Below the pieces are notes generated by a model. The model had not been told where the DNA came from. It worked only from the letters and a program-made list of their open reading frames with translations, and made no database searches. The position numbers and the translations under genes were made by a program. Positions 34,792 through 49,144 of a DNA stretch of 64,000 nt are shown here, one piece after another; positions within the stretch are counted from its first letter, which is position 1, and every line of letters begins with the position of its first letter. Source of the stretch: Dryomyza anilis. Taxonomy: Eukaryota > Arthropoda > Insecta > Diptera > Dryomyzidae. The DNA lies in NCBI GenBank assembly GCA_951804985.1, contig OX638136.1:3289852-3353851 (forward strand). Direction: 5' to 3'.

Positions 34792-36676
34792 ATGTAAAAT
34801 GGGAATTGGAATGATGTTGTTTTAATAAAAGAAATGAAAAAATTACAGTACTAAATACGATTTTCCTCTTTCGAACTTATGTAAATGTATACTGGAATAC
34901 GAATTCTGCATATTTGGCATATAAATTATATAACTTCAAAACTGATCTGTAGATTTCGTTATTTTTATTACTAAATAAAAAAAAATATCAAGATATAGTT
35001 ATGCATTATAAAGTGTGTTCTATTGATTCACAAAACATTTGTAGAAATATTTAAACTTCGAGAATTTTTGGAATCGGGAACCGATATAGTTAAGATTTTT
35101 TATTATTTTTGACCCCATTAATAGTGATCTAGTGATCTGAATTAAGTTAGTGTAATTGAAGGATATCGTTTGCAGTTATTGACATAATTTAACAAAAAAA
35201 AGGCACAAAAGTATAAAATTATAAAAAAATGGTAATTTTTGGCATGTAATTTCACCTAATCCTGGAACGATATATTGTACCATATTGAATATGATTAGAA
35301 AAAAGGTACGAACTAAGGATATCGCTTGCATTATTTGGAATAAATTTACAAACAAATTAGAATAAAACTGGTAATTTTGCCATGTAAATTCTTCTAATCC
35401 GGGAACGATATCGGGATCATATATTTTTAACACATTGATATACATTAAACTTTGGATTTTTAGTCATATAAGTATAAAATATGTAAAAAAGGTTTCATTC
35501 TTTAACGGATACACCAACTATTTATTAATTTGAGGTTTTTTTCGGCGATTATAAGATATTTTTGAAAAAAAAAAAAAATGTAAATTGACAAGATATATTA
35601 AATATGATCCGAAAAAAAGACAAAAATAATATTTTTTTAATTATCTTTATTGGTTCCAATGTTATTAAAAGTTTATTTCCGAATATATATAAAATTATGA
35701 TCGATGTGCACGCCATATACCATATTAGCCGAAAATTTAAACGATAATGATTACTTGGTCATTTAAAGAAATCAATATTTGGATGTTTTATTACATTATA
35801 TATTAATATTAAAAAATAAGTGAAATTGAACAAAAGGCACGTCCACCTTCCATGTTTACATTTAGCATTACTTAGGCATTTGATAAGAATAACAATTAAA
35901 ATAAATATATGATTTTAATATAAATATTAATAAATAAGAAAAATGTAAGATATTGAACAATAGATACGCCCACCACATGTTTGTTCATTTTTGTAATATT
36001 TTATATTAAACTCGTTAATTCAATGAACATTGACTTCTTGAACGAATGTAGTACATTTGACTAAGTATTTTACGCATTACAGTATTTGAACATTTACTAA
36101 GTAAGTATTACAAAATAAATTTGAATATTTAAATTAATTTTACAAACAAAATTTTAAAAATGATTTGTTGTTTCTTTTCCAGCTTCTTGCAGAGTTCGTA
36201 GAATATTTGAAATACATTCATTCTTGAATTTTTAAAATTGTTTATAATTATCTGAATTTAATTCTCGCGAATTTATGAAATGATAAATTCATGTATATAA
36301 ATGTTCTTGATTACACAGAAATATAAAACTGTGTACATATAACCAAAATGTTAATCAATCCAATTAATTTTTAATTGAAACTCAGCCGATATAACTTTTA
36401 ATTGTATTTTGTATTGAATTCAATATTCGTAATAATGAGACATTGTTAATTTAAGAAAAATTTTCAACTTTTATTGTTATAATGAAATTAAAGTTGTTAT
36501 ATATATTAAATGTTTTATTGAGAATTAATTTATCATTAATTAATAAATTAATTACAAACAACAACTAAAAATTTATTTTGATCGACACGAATAGAAATTT
36601 AGTAAATATTTAGTAAATCCAATTAAAATTTTTTTTACATCAAAATCATTTTTAATTGAATTAAATATATTAAAGC

Positions 36677-36871
36677 CTAAATCTCCTTCGTCGATATCGG
36701 TTCACGAATTGCAATTATAAATCGTTTTACATTTAATTCATTATTAATTATATTAAATATATTCAGACCATTTTTATTTTCATACTTTTTTATATTCATT
36801 CCACCGAATTTGCAGAATCCGATAATGGTTAGATCGCTTTCAATATTCTGTGTATTACTACTACATACCAA
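36677..36871 (-). other. Conserved 64-codon minus-strand frame (U5)
   Basis: The product begins MVCSSNTQNIES and contains IIGFCKFGG. Nearly identical frames occur at 44864-45058, 51039-51233 and 57216-57410. U1, U2, U4 and U9 have one extra T in the equivalent sequence (CGAATTTGC versus CGAATTGC), which shifts the frame. Coding is doubtful because the identity may only reflect the young array. Confidence 0.2.
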
Positions 36872-38674
36872 TGGAACCTTTCTTTATTAATTATAGACAT
36901 CTGAAATAAAAAAAATCAAACCATTTTTATTACAGAATAAATAAAAATAAAAACTTATATTTAATTTGTATTAAAAAAAAAATACATCGAAAAAAACAAT
37001 AATACAATAAAAAAATAATAGGAACATATTTTTTTAGATTCAGATTTATTACATAATCAATACAAACAAAATGTTTAAAAAAAACAATTCACTTTCAAAA
37101 ACTAAAAGCAAAAACAAAATAAATTATATTATAATTAAAATCGAAAAATTATTAAATAAATATTTTTATCGATATTTACCGATGAAGTAACACAGGAACA
37201 CGAAGAATTTCCTGCCAAATATCAACATTTTTTGAAATCATCCTATATGCTTTATTATATTGATATAGTTATAAGATATTTCTTTTTTCTTTAGAAGATA
37301 ATTTGGTGGCAATTGTAAAGAGGTCAGTTTGGTACATAATAGCGAATTACACTTTAAAACTGTATTTCTTTAAAATCTAAGTTTTGAGATTTTACAGAAT
37401 AGTTTTTAAAATCTTATTTATCATTTGTAACAGTTTTAGTTTGACGATTTGATAATTCATACTTAGTACTAATTCCCTTAAATTGAAAACTTGACTGTTT
37501 TCTCGGTTGGACTTGGTCTTTCATTCCTTCCTTCGACGTTTTACGATATTTTTTTTACAAAATTATCGTAGAATATTTTTTTCTATTCCGGTTTAGACTC
37601 CAAAAATGTGAATGTGTATTGATATATGATTGGTACATGAGTAGAAGCAATACTTAGCATAAGTTTCCATTCATATTTTTGTTTTTTGTATATTTTGTTT
37701 CAATAATCCGTGGTAACGGTTTTACGCCGTTTCACTGCATGCTTTTATTGTTTTAAATATATTTGTTTAATTTAAAGAAGTGTCTGCTATAATTTGGAGG
37801 CAAGTTGTGGTCTTCTGTGGTGATTAACTCGAAAAACATGCGGTTTCAGGTTTTCATAAAATACATTTAGTGCGGATTTTTCATTTCGATTTCTAAATAA
37901 TTTTGTGATCAAAAATCATCACCAAGAATTTTATCACACATTATTAAAAAATAAAACAACTAATTAAGACTAATCTCAGGTCATCCGGTATAGACGGAGC
38001 CAGGGCTCGTCCTCTTTGTTCGACACCATAGCACATACGACAAAATTATACACTGAATTAGTAAAATATTGTAGCTCTGCATGAAAAATATGCAAAAAAG
38101 TGATACCAGCAATCGTTATTATTAATATTCACATATGACAATCTTTTAATCAAGGTGACGATATGACATTCAGAAAATTGTCCTGAATATTTTCTGCAAA
38201 TATACAGATATATGAAAGTTTGTTCAAAGAAGTAAGGATTGTATGGAATGTTCTAAATTTTATAAAATTTTAATGGCAGATTTACTGCATAGGCATATTT
38301 TGTAACTTACTTCACACTCTTTGTCTGTTTGAATTATGTCGATAAAATATATAATATTCATAATTTTACGGAATTATGCCTCAAACTTAAATCAAAACGA
38401 GTAATGTATTTTTGAATATACTCACATAACTTTTGATGGTAACTTTTTTAAATTTTATAATAATCATAAAAACCTATTTATATTGTTTTTAAATTGATCC
38501 AAAGTTTTATAAATATAATATTTATATAATACGTATAAAATATTCTTATTTTATTTAAAATATTCCTGTTTTATAATAAGTATTTAAATATAAATAAAAA
38601 CATATTTAATTATTTATGTTTAAATTGATATTTACTCTAAAAAATATTTTAAAATTGAAACAATAAACATCTTA

Positions 38675-39260
38675 GGCCCGGTTTCACAGTGCACACTTAA
38701 GTGTCGATTTTTCCTCAAACTATACTTAAGTGTGAAAATAGCAAGTGCCCGATAACCTCCACTTAAGTTTCACTTAAGTGTGCTTTCTGTTAAGTGTATT
38801 TTCGCGGAGAATTGCATATTAACCAAAACAAAAGTGACTCCTATCATTTTTCGCAGCCATAACTTATTCCGTTACCACTATTAAATGCCTTTGTACGCGA
38901 AATTCACTTTTTTTTTGCATAAAACACAATTCTCCGGATTTTTCGAACTAAGATATGTTTAAAATTGTAATACACCTGAATTTGCAATTATTTAAGTTAT
39001 AAAAATTGCATTCACATTTCAATTTTTAATTTTTGCACTGCATTTGGACAAAAAAACGTAATTTGTATGACAGAAAATTGAATATAATTTTGTTTGTAAA
39101 CAAAAACATTTGTCATAAATGTCGTGCTGCCATATTTTTAAAAATATATTTGTACGCATTTAAGTGGAGACTGTGAAACGCAAAAAAACTTAAGTAGACA
39201 AAAAATCTTAAATGTTCCTCAACTCAAATTTTATTTAAGTGCGCACTGTGAAACCGGGCC
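38675..39260. mobile_element. MITE (U5), about 586 bp
   Basis: This is a full copy with both 17-bp ends. Confidence 0.8.
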
Positions 39261-39636
39261 TCAGTGTTACAAATATTAGATATTGTTAATATTAAGAAAA
39301 TACATTGTGGAATTTTAGTAGAATGTTTTCCTTATTTTTAACGACGTTTTGTTCTTTAATTTCAGAAGATTATTTCTCGCGGTTTGCAGACAAATTTATT
39401 ATATGTTTAATATATTTATATAATTTTTGTACATTTTTTTGTTAGTTATAATTTATTAATTCATTTTTTAAAAATATTACAGAACATGCGCTCGAATTTC
39501 GAAGGCATCTGCAGGTGCCATGTGCTGATTCGAAATTAATTTAATGAAATTCCATTCACGCTTCACGTAATTTATTAACATCTTTTACATTCAAAAATTA
39601 ATTAAATCCATAAAATTTTAACCATTTCAAATATAG

Positions 39637-39907
39637 TTTTAAACCTTTGAAAGATCTACGCAAAGAATTCTCCAAATTTCTGCTCTACGAATATGAGGAT
39701 CCACGATTTAAGATAGGCATCGGACCGCTGTACGGTGGGTGATATAAATCCTTCGAGGAGACGGAATCCTTTCAGGAGAATCATCGGCAGCAACTGCCGA
39801 AAGTTCGAACAATCGTCAATCATGCTCACAGACGACAAATAGCCAAGGATTTATTTAAATTGTTTTTGCTGGGCATTGGAATGCATGTGGAGTTGGCAGA
39901 ATCAGCG
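39637..39907 (+). pseudogene. Exon-like block A, U5
   Basis: It is a 271-nt copy with intact borders and only the shared TGA, like U1 and U2 and unlike U6-U8. Confidence 0.45.
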
Positions 39908-41242
39908 GTGAGTTTTTTTTTTAAACCTATTATTACTGAAAAATTTGCTATTAATTTTTTAAAAATATATACAAAAAAAATTAAAATGATTCATTAAAAC
40001 ACATTACAGCATTTATGAATTTATTAAATATTTAATTTATTTATTCATAAAATATGAAACAACGATTTAAAGCTTTTAAAGTTATGTAATTTTATTCATA
40101 ATATATAGAAAATACACAAAAAGTTTGGTATTCTGAATTTTGGTAAACGGCAACAGTGAAATAACACGTATGGAACATTATTCATTTTTTATATTGAAGG
40201 CAATTTTTTAACTTAAATCGACTATTTTCAATAAAATTATTATTACTCAAAGTCTAAAAAGTTACCACTAGATTTCCTTTTTTTATTAAACTAAAACACG
40301 TAAAATGTAGATTTTTTTAATATAAGTAATTCTAACTGTCGAAATTTTCTAATATTATTTTAATGAGTTTGTAATAACATTTTTGTATTATTGCAAATAC
40401 AATTATCTTTAAAATCGTATTATTAGTACATATTAAAATTCTGTACTCCTAGTCTAAAACACGTTCAATCCAAAAGTTGATGCACATCCCAATTTATTCA
40501 AGAAAATGTTTCGGATATCCCTTCCGAGTATTTTAAGATAAAAATAAATAAAAAGTCGTTGGTAGATTTTATAAAATATCCTGGTTTAATAATTTGTTTG
40601 ATTTTTTGATTTATTTTTAATTATAAATTGAATGTATTTTTTTTTTTTTGCTTAAACTATTAAGTTTTTCCATCATTATTGGTTCATAACAAAAGCGTTT
40701 AAATTGTTTTTTCAAAAATAGTCTTTAATTATTTAATTATCTTTAAAATGATATATCAGACTTATCTTTTCGGATATTTCGGAAAATTGCGATTTATATT
40801 TTCATCTTCTTAACAAAAAAATTTAAAGATTGTCATAACTCAAAAAAGCGATTTTGAAGAAAACGCCTTTAAAATTTTCAATTGACTCTCATCTTGCATA
40901 TGAAATGTATGGGACCTTTGAAATGAAGAAAATGATATAACCGACAATTCTGCATTATGCATCATTAACTCAAAAATAACATTTTTGAGTTATGACACTC
41001 TTGTAGTAAATGAGCGACATATATACATATATATGACAATTATTAAATCCGGAACATGGCCCAGGAACATTTTCTTTTGAATTGATTACAATGTCTACAA
41101 AGATTTCATAAATGACGTCATACAGAGTTTTTCGTGCGCTAAAAATGTATGAACAGATCGTATCTAATAATATGTTGCCTGCAATATACATTTGTTCCCT
41201 GTACGCATCAATACTTTTATAGCATTAAAAATTTGTATTTTT

Positions 41243-41956
41243 ATACCCTACACTAAGAGTGAAAGGGTATATTCAGTTTGGTACGCCGTTTGTAACACCC
41301 AGAAGGAAGCATCTCCGGTATGGAAAAGTATATATATTCTTGATCAGCATGACCTCCTGAGTCGATTTAGCGATGTCCGTCTGTCCGTCTGTCTGTCCGT
41401 CTGTCTGTCTGTCTGTTGAAATCCCTACTATTTTTAAAATTGAAGAGCTAGATAAATGAAACTTATAACTTAGATTACTAATATATCTACGCAGTATGTG
41501 CGAAAAAATTGGCGAGATCGGTCCATTGTGACCTATGATCCGACCACTTATGTTCAAATACCTCATATAAAATGTACATATAAAGATCAATTTTTATGTA
41601 TACGTGCTTAGATAAACTTTTTTGGTCAAATATATATTGATATCATGCTCAAATATATTATAATAATGTTTTCCGGCAAAAAGACTTGTGGTTCACAAAA
41701 AAAAAATCGAAATTCGGTACACCTACCCATTTGTAAATATGGGTATCAAATGAATGGAAATTCTTCAGCGAGTGAATGTTTGTAGTTATTTTCAGGATTC
41801 ATATACCCTGGTGACCTATATATCACTTTGAATGGTAACCACACATATGTGTAGGGTATTTATAGTCGGCTTAGACCGACTATAATTTTGATAATCCTAA
41901 CTATCATAATTACACCTACTTTAAAATTTCCCATGTGATCTAACCTTCCCAACTGG
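41243..41956 (+). mobile_element. Mini-me-like element upstream of block B (U5)
   Basis: This is the same insertion, with (GTCY)10 at 41375-41414 and the hairpin at 41860-41885. Confidence 0.82.
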
Positions 41957-41968
41957 TTTTCATTTCAG

Positions 41969-42067
41969 TGGCTTTCTGCAGACCTATAACTTCCTGCGCA
42001 ATACAAAGAAATTGGCTGCAATACAATGAAATTCATTTGTACAAAATTCTCGGGAATTCTTCAACAG
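41969..42067 (+). pseudogene. Exon-like block B, U5
   Basis: Acceptor and donor are intact (CAACAG|GTAATA). The shared TGA is present in the C-compatible frame. Confidence 0.45.
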
Positions 42068-42293
42068 GTAATATTCATATATCATCGTTGTAGAAGTAAA
42101 ACTAACCAAATACATTTTTCCTAGTTTATGAATTTAGTTATGCCTTTTGAAATATTAACATGCTTACCATCTATCACATGTTTTTTCTTCATCGAATAGA
42201 AATTGTCAGATATATTACACGGATATGGTTAAAAAATTATTATCTTTAAACCTTTACTTATATATTGGCACATTGATATTTTCTTTTTTTTAG

Positions 42294-43001
42294 ACTTCCG
42301 CAACTTATTATTATGTTGTCATCATATTTGTCTGCAACATAGTTTGGTCACTTCACAATGGCAGCAGATACAACTTTCAGTTCCAATTCGAAGTATTTTA
42401 CCAAACTGTGGATTATGTCTACATGAATCCAATAGTACGCTGTATGCCTTATATTTTGGGTAGCCTGACCCCTGAATTATTGTCTATGGGTTCGATGAAG
42501 TCAAATGTCCTGTGGTATGAGGCACTTATTTGCATTACCGCTAGTGGTTATACGATGTATTGACATGAATTGGACCCTATAAAGTCCATATGCCTGAATA
42601 TATTCGGACGACTCTTCCTGTCACTTGCCATTTGTTGGATGATTGTGGCCAGTTCGATGGGGCACAGCTGTTGTTGGTCACGTTTATTGAAGGCAAATCC
42701 TTTTCGACATATCAACCGCTCGACGTACGCCATATATCTGCTGAATCCATTAATTATAACAATATTTGTCGGTCTCATGGAATCAAGTCAGCAAGTGAAT
42801 GGATTTTCGCTGTTGCGTTTATTGTAAACATTTCAATATCAATCTTTTTAAACAAATATTCTTCTTTTACAGGTACTGTACTTCTGTGCCTTTGAAATTA
42901 TAACTTATCTGTTGGCAATATTTATGTCAATGATCTTTGAATTTCCTTTCTGCAATTTGTCAAATTTTATAAGTAATTATGGTAAAAATAAAATGGTTTA
43001 A
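42294..43001 (+). pseudogene. NRF-6-like exons C and D, U5 (frameshift and nonsense)
   Basis: It has the U2/U4-type 4-nt deletion, with a stop at 42340, plus a private TGG-to-TGA change at 42561-42563 that cuts the remaining frame after the third hydrophobic segment. Exon D (42873-43001) is intact. Confidence 0.72.
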
Positions 43002-44863
43002 ATGTAAAATGGGAATTGGAATGATGTTGTTTTAATAAAAGAAATGAAAAAATTACAGTACTAAATACGATTTTCCTCTTTCGAACTTATGTAAATGTAT
43101 ACTGGAATACGAATTCTGCATATTTGGCATATAAATTATATAACTTCAAAACTGATCTGTAGATTTCGTTATTTTTATTACTAAATAAAAAAAAATATCA
43201 AGATATAGTTATGCATTATAAAGTGTGTTCTATTGATTCACAAAACATTTGTAGAAATATTTAAACTTCGAGAATTTTTGGAATCGGGAACCGATATAGT
43301 TAAGATTTTTTATTATTTTTGACCCCATTAATAGTGATCTAGTGATCTGAATTAAGTTAGTGTAATTGAAGGATATCGTTTGCAGTTATTGACATAATTT
43401 AACAAAAAAAAAGGCACAAAAGTATAAAATTATAAAAAAATGGTAATTTTTGGCATGTAATTTCACCTAATCCTGGAACGATATATTGTACCATATTGAA
43501 TATGATTAGAAAAAAGTTACGAACTAAGGATATCGCTTGCATTATTTGGAATAAATTTACAAACAAATTAGAATAAAACTGGTAATTTTGCCATGTAAAT
43601 TCTTCTAATCCGGGAACGATATCGGGATCATATATTTTTAACACATTGATATACATTAAACTTTGGATTTTTAGTCATATAAGTATAAAATATGTGAAAA
43701 AGGTTTCATTCTTTAACGGATACACCAACTATTTATTAATTTCACAATTTGAGGTTTTTTTGGGCGATTATAAGATTTTTTTGAAAAAAAAAAAAAATGT
43801 AAATTGACAAGATATATTAAATATGATCCGAAAAAAAGACAAAAATAATATTTTTTTAATTATCTTTATTGGTTCCAATGTTATTAAAAGTTTATTTCCG
43901 AAAATATATAAAATTATGATCGATGTGCACGCCATATACCATATTAGCCGAAAATTTAAACGATAATGATTACTTGGTCATTTAAAGAAATCAATATTTG
44001 GATGTTTTATTACATTATATATTAATATTAAAAAATAAGTGAAATTACTAGCATTACTTAGGCATTTGATAAGAATAACAATTAAAATAAATATATGATT
44101 TTAATATAAATATTAATAAATAAGAAAAATGTAAGATATTGAACAATAGATACGCCCACCACATGTTTGTTCATTTTTGTAATATTTTATATTAAACTCG
44201 TTAATTCAATGAACATTGACTTCTTGAACGAATGTAGTAAATTTGACTAAGTATTTTACGCATTACAGTATTTGAACATTTACTAAGTAAGTATTACAAA
44301 ATAAATTTGAATATTTAAATTAATTTTACAAACAAAATTTTAAAAATGATTTGTTGTTTCTTTTCCAGCTTCTTGCAGAGTTCGTAGAATATTTGAAATA
44401 CATTCATTCTTGAATTTTTAAAATTGTTTATAATTATCTGAATTTAATTCTCGCGAATTTATGAAATGATAAATTCATGTATATAAATGTTCTTGATTAC
44501 ACAGAAATAAAAAACTGTGTACATATAACCAAAATGTTAATCAATCCAATTAATTTTTAATTGAAACTCAGCCGATATAACTTTTAATTGTATTTTGTAT
44601 TGAATTCAATATTCGTAATAATGAGACATTGTTAATTTAAGAAAAATTTTCAACTTTTATTGTTATAATGAAATTAAAGTTGTTATATATATTAAATGTT
44701 TTATTGAGAATTAATTTATCATTAATTAATAAATTAATTACAAACAACAACTAAAAATTTATTTTGATCGACACGAATAGAAATTTAGTAAATATTTAGT
44801 AAATCCAATTAAAATTTTTTTTTACATCAAAATCATTTTTAATTGAATTAAATATATTAAAGC

Positions 44864-45058
44864 CTAAATCTCCTTCGTCGATATCGGTTCACGAATTGCA
44901 ATTATAAATCGTTTTACATTTAATTCATTATTAATTATATTAAATATATTCAGACCATTTTTATTTTCATACTTTTTTATATTCATTCCATCGAATTTGC
45001 AGAATCCGATAATGGTTAGATTGCTTTCAATATTCTGTGTATTACTACTAAATACCAA
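44864..45058 (-). other. Conserved 64-codon minus-strand frame (U6)
   Basis: This copy of the frame at 36677-36871 differs by a few residues (MVFSSNTQNIES, FDG). No family is recognised. Confidence 0.2.
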
Positions 45059-45950
45059 TGGAACCTTTCTTTATTAATTATAGACATCTGAAATAAAAAA
45101 AATCAAACCATTTTTATTACAGAATAAATAAAAATAAAAACTTATATTTAATTTGTATTAAAAAAAAATACATCGAAAAAAACAATAATACAATAAAAAA
45201 ATAATAGGAACATATTTTTTTAGATTCAGATTTATTACATAATCAATACAAACAAAATGTTTAAAAAAAAACAATTCACTTTCAAAAACTAAAAGCAAAA
45301 ACAAAATAAATTATATTATAATTAAAATCGAAAAATTATTAAATAAATATTTTTATCGATATTTACCGATGAAGTAACACAGGAACACGAAGAATTTCCT
45401 GCCAAATATCAACATTTTTTGAAATCATCCTATATGCTTTATTATATTGATATAGTTATAAGATATTTCTTTTTTCTTTAGAAGATAATTTGGTGGCAAT
45501 TGTAAAGAGGTCAGTTTGGTACATAATAGCGAATTACACTTTAAAACTGTATTTCTTTAAAATCTAAGTTTTGAGATTTTACAGAATAGTTTTTAAAATC
45601 TTATTTATCATTTGTAACAGTTTTAGTTTGACGATTTGATAATTCATACTTAGTACTAATTCCCTTAAATTGAAAACTTGACTGTTTTCTCGGTTGGACT
45701 TGGTCTTTCATTCCTTCCTTCGACGTTTTACGATATTTTTTTTACAAAATTATCGTAGAATATTTTTTTCTATTCCGGTTTAGACTCCAAAAATGTGAAT
45801 GTGTATTGATATATGATTGGTACATGAGTAGAAGCAATACTTAGCATAAGTTTCCATTCATATTTTTGTTTTTTGTATATTTTGTTTCAATAATCCGTGG
45901 TAACGGTTTTACGCCGTTTCACTGCATGCTTTTATTGTTTTAAATAAATT

Positions 45951-46339
45951 GTTACCACTATTAAATGCCTTTGTACGCGAAATTCACTTTTTTTTGCATA
46001 AAACACAATTCTCCGGATTTTTCGAACTAAGATATGTTTAAAATTGTAATACACCTGAATTTGCAATTATTTAAGTTATAAAAATTGCATTCACATTTCA
46101 ATTTTTAATTTTTGCACTGCATTTGGACAAAAAAACGTAATTTGTATGACAGAAAATTGAATATAATTTTGTTTGTAAACAAAAACATTTGTCATAAATG
46201 TCGTGCTGCCATATTTTTAAAAATATATTTGTACGCATTTAAGTGGAGACTGTGAAACGCAAAAAAACTTAAGTAGACAAAAAATCTTAAATGTTCCTCA
46301 ACTCAAATTTTATTTAAGTGCGCACTGTGAAACCGGGCC
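45951..46339. mobile_element. Left-truncated MITE (U6)
   Basis: Only the right 389 bp remain. The left inverted repeat and about 900 bp of upstream spacer are deleted, with the join at TTTTAAATAAATT|GTTACCACT. Confidence 0.82.
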
Positions 46340-46714
46340 TCAGTGTTACAAATATTAGATATTGTTAATATTAAGAAAATACATTGTGGAATTTTAGTAG
46401 AATGTTTTCCTTATTTTTAACGACGTTTTGTTCTTTAATTTCAGAAGATTATTTCTCGCGGTTTGCAGACAAATTTATTATATGTTTAATATATTTATAT
46501 AATTTTTGTACATTTTTTTGTTAGTTATAATTTATTAATTCATTTTTTAAAAATATTACAGAACATGCGCTCGAATTTCGAAGGCATCTGCAGGTGCCAT
46601 GTGCTGATTCGAAATTAATTTAATGAAATTCCATTCACGCTTCACGTAATTATTAACATCTTTTACATTCAAAAATTAATTAAATCCATAAAATTTTAAC
46701 CATTTCAAATATAG

Positions 46715-46985
46715 TTTTAAACCTTTGAAAGATCTACGCAAAGAATTCTCCAAAATTCTGCTCTACGAATATGAGGATCCACGATTTAAGATAGGCATCG
46801 GACCGCTGTACGGTGGGTGATATAAATCCTTCGAGGAGACGGAATCATTTCAGGAGAATCATCGATAGCAACGGCCGAAAGTTCGAACAATCGTCAATCA
46901 TGCTCACAGACGACAACTAGCCAAGGATTTATTTAAATTGTTTTTGCTGGGCATTGGAATGCATGTGGAGTTGGCAGAATCAGCG
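46715..46985 (+). pseudogene. Exon-like block A, U6 (second stop)
   Basis: It has intact borders, the shared TGA and the additional TAG of the U3/U6/U7/U8 group (CGATAGCAACGG). Confidence 0.45.
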
Positions 46986-48069
46986 GTGAGTTTTTTTTTT
47001 TAAACCTATTATTACTGAAAAATTTGCTATTAATTTTTAAAAAATATATACAAAAAAAATTAAAATGATTCATTAAAACAAATTACAGCATTTATGAATT
47101 TATTAAATATTTAATTTATTTATTCATAAAATATGAAACAACGATTTAAAGCTTTTATAAAGTTATGTAATTTTATTCATAATATATAGAAAATACACAA
47201 AAAGTTTGGTATTCTGAATTTTGGTAAACGGCAGCAGTGAAATAACACGTATGGAACATTATTCATTTTTTATATTGAAGGCAATTTTTTAACTTAAATC
47301 GACTATTTTCAATAAAATTATTATTACTCAAAGTCTAAAAAGTTACCACTAGATTTCCTTTTTTTTTATTAAACTAAAACACGTAAAATGTAGATTTTTT
47401 TAATATAAGTAATTCTAACTGTCGAAATTTTCTAATATTATTTTAATGAGTTTGTAATAACATTTTTGTATTATTGCACATACAATTATCTTTAAAATCG
47501 TATTATTAGTACATATTAAAATTCTGTACTCCTAGTCTAAAACACGTTCAATCCAAAAGTTGATGCACATCCCAATTTATTCAAGAAAATGTTTCGGATA
47601 TCCCTTCCGAGTATTTTAAGATAAAAATAAATAAAAAGTCGTTGGTAGATTTTATAAAATATCCTGGTTTAATAATTTGTTTGATTTTTTGATTTATTTT
47701 TAATTATAAATTGAATGTATTTTTTTTTTTTTGCTTAAACTATTAAGTTTTTCCATCATTATTGGTTCATAACAAAAGCGTTTAAATTGTTTTTTCAAAA
47801 ATAGTCTTTAATTATTTAATTATCTTTAAAATGATATATCAGACTTATCTTTTCGGATATTTCGGAAAATTGCGATTTATATTTTCATCTTCTTAACAAA
47901 AAAATTTAAAGATTGTCATAACTCAAAAAAGCGATTTTGAAGACAATTAACTCTCATCTTGCATATGAAATGTATGGGACCTTTGAAATGAAGAAAATGA
48001 TATAACTGACAATTCTGCATTATGCATCATTAACTCAAAAATAACAATTTGTATTTTTTTTTATTTCAG

Positions 48070-48168
48070 TGGCTTTCTGCAGACCTATAACTTCCTGCGC
48101 AATACAAAGAAATTGGCTGCAATACAATGAAATTCATTTGTACAAAATTCTCGGGAATTCTTCAACAG
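48070..48168 (+). pseudogene. Exon-like block B, U6 (donor lost)
   Basis: The acceptor follows an uninterrupted T-run with no mini-me insertion. The donor is CAACAG|GAAAT, as in U1 and U7. Confidence 0.45.
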
Positions 48169-48420
48169 GAAATATTCATATATCATCGTTGTAGAAGTAA
48201 AACTAACCAAATACATTTTTCCTAGTTTATGAATTTAGTTATGCCTTTTGAAATATTAACATGCTTACCATCTATCACATGTTTTTTCTTCATCGAACAG
48301 AAATTGTCAGATATATTACACGTATATGGTTAAAAAATTATTTAAAATTATTATCTATGAATTAAAATGAATTGAAACCTTTACTTATATATTGGCACAT
48401 TGATCTTTTCTTTTTTTTAG

Positions 48421-49144
48421 ACTTCCGCAACTTATTAAGCGAATTGTTGTCATCATATTTGTCTGCAACATAGTTTGGTCACTTCACAATGGCAGCAGAT
48501 ACAATTTTCAGTTCCAATTCGAAGTATTTTACCAAACTGTGGATTATGTCTACATGAATCCAATAGTACGCTGTATGCCTTATATATATACTTATATTTT
48601 GGGTAGCCTGACCCCTGAATTATTGTCTATGGGTTCGATGTAGTCAAATGTCCTGTGGTATGAGGCACTTATTTGCATTACCGCTAGTGGTTATACGATG
48701 TATTGGCATGAATTGGACCCTATAAAGTCCATATGCCTGAATATATTCGGACGACTCTTCCTGTCACTTGCCATTTGTTGGATGATTGTGGCCAGTTCGA
48801 TGGGGCACAGCTGTTGTTGGTCACGTTTATTGAAGGCAAATCCTTTTCGACATATCAACCGCTCGACGTACGCCATATATCTGCTGAATCCATTAATTAT
48901 AACAATATTTGTCGGTCTCATGGAATCAAGTCAGCAAGTGAATGGATTTTCGCTGTTGCGTTTATTGTAAACATTTCAATATCAATCTTTTTAAACAAAT
49001 ATTCTTCTTTTACAGGTACTGTACTTCTGTGCCTTTGAAATTATAACTTATCTGTTGGCAATATTTATGTCAATGATCTTTGAATTTCCTTTCTGCAATT
49101 TGTCAAATTTTATAAGTAATTATGGTAAAAATAAAATGGTTTAA
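48421..49144 (+). pseudogene. NRF-6-like exons C and D, U6 (nonsense)
   Basis: This full-length copy of exon C (48421-48937) lacks the frameshift of U2/U4/U5. A private AAG-to-TAG change lies at 48641-48643, before the third hydrophobic segment. Exon D (49016-49144) is intact. Confidence 0.72.

Larger units (their letters stand above)
23920..35797 (+). repeat. Tandem array unit U4, interrupted by an RTE retrotransposon
   Basis: U4 is about 8.5 kb without its 3.34-kb retrotransposon. Its 5' part resembles U1: it shares the reverse mini-me-like element, here internally deleted. Its 3' part from about 32,400 resembles U2 and U5. The MITE (30487-31059) has lost about 14 bp near its right end. 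Spacer at 23920-24628, 27999-28457, 28778-30486, 31060-31434, 31706-33043 and 34840-35797 has no supportable gene. Confidence 0.92.
35798..44016 (+). repeat. Tandem array unit U5
   Basis: This is an 8.2-kb unit with full MITE, block A, mini-me-like element and blocks B-D. Its 5' spacer carries variants shared with U3 and U6-U8. Its 3' half (4-nt and 12-nt deletions in C) matches U2 and U4, so it is mosaic. Spacer at 35798-38674, 39261-39636, 39908-41242 and 43050-44016 contains only small unconvincing reading frames. Confidence 0.92.
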
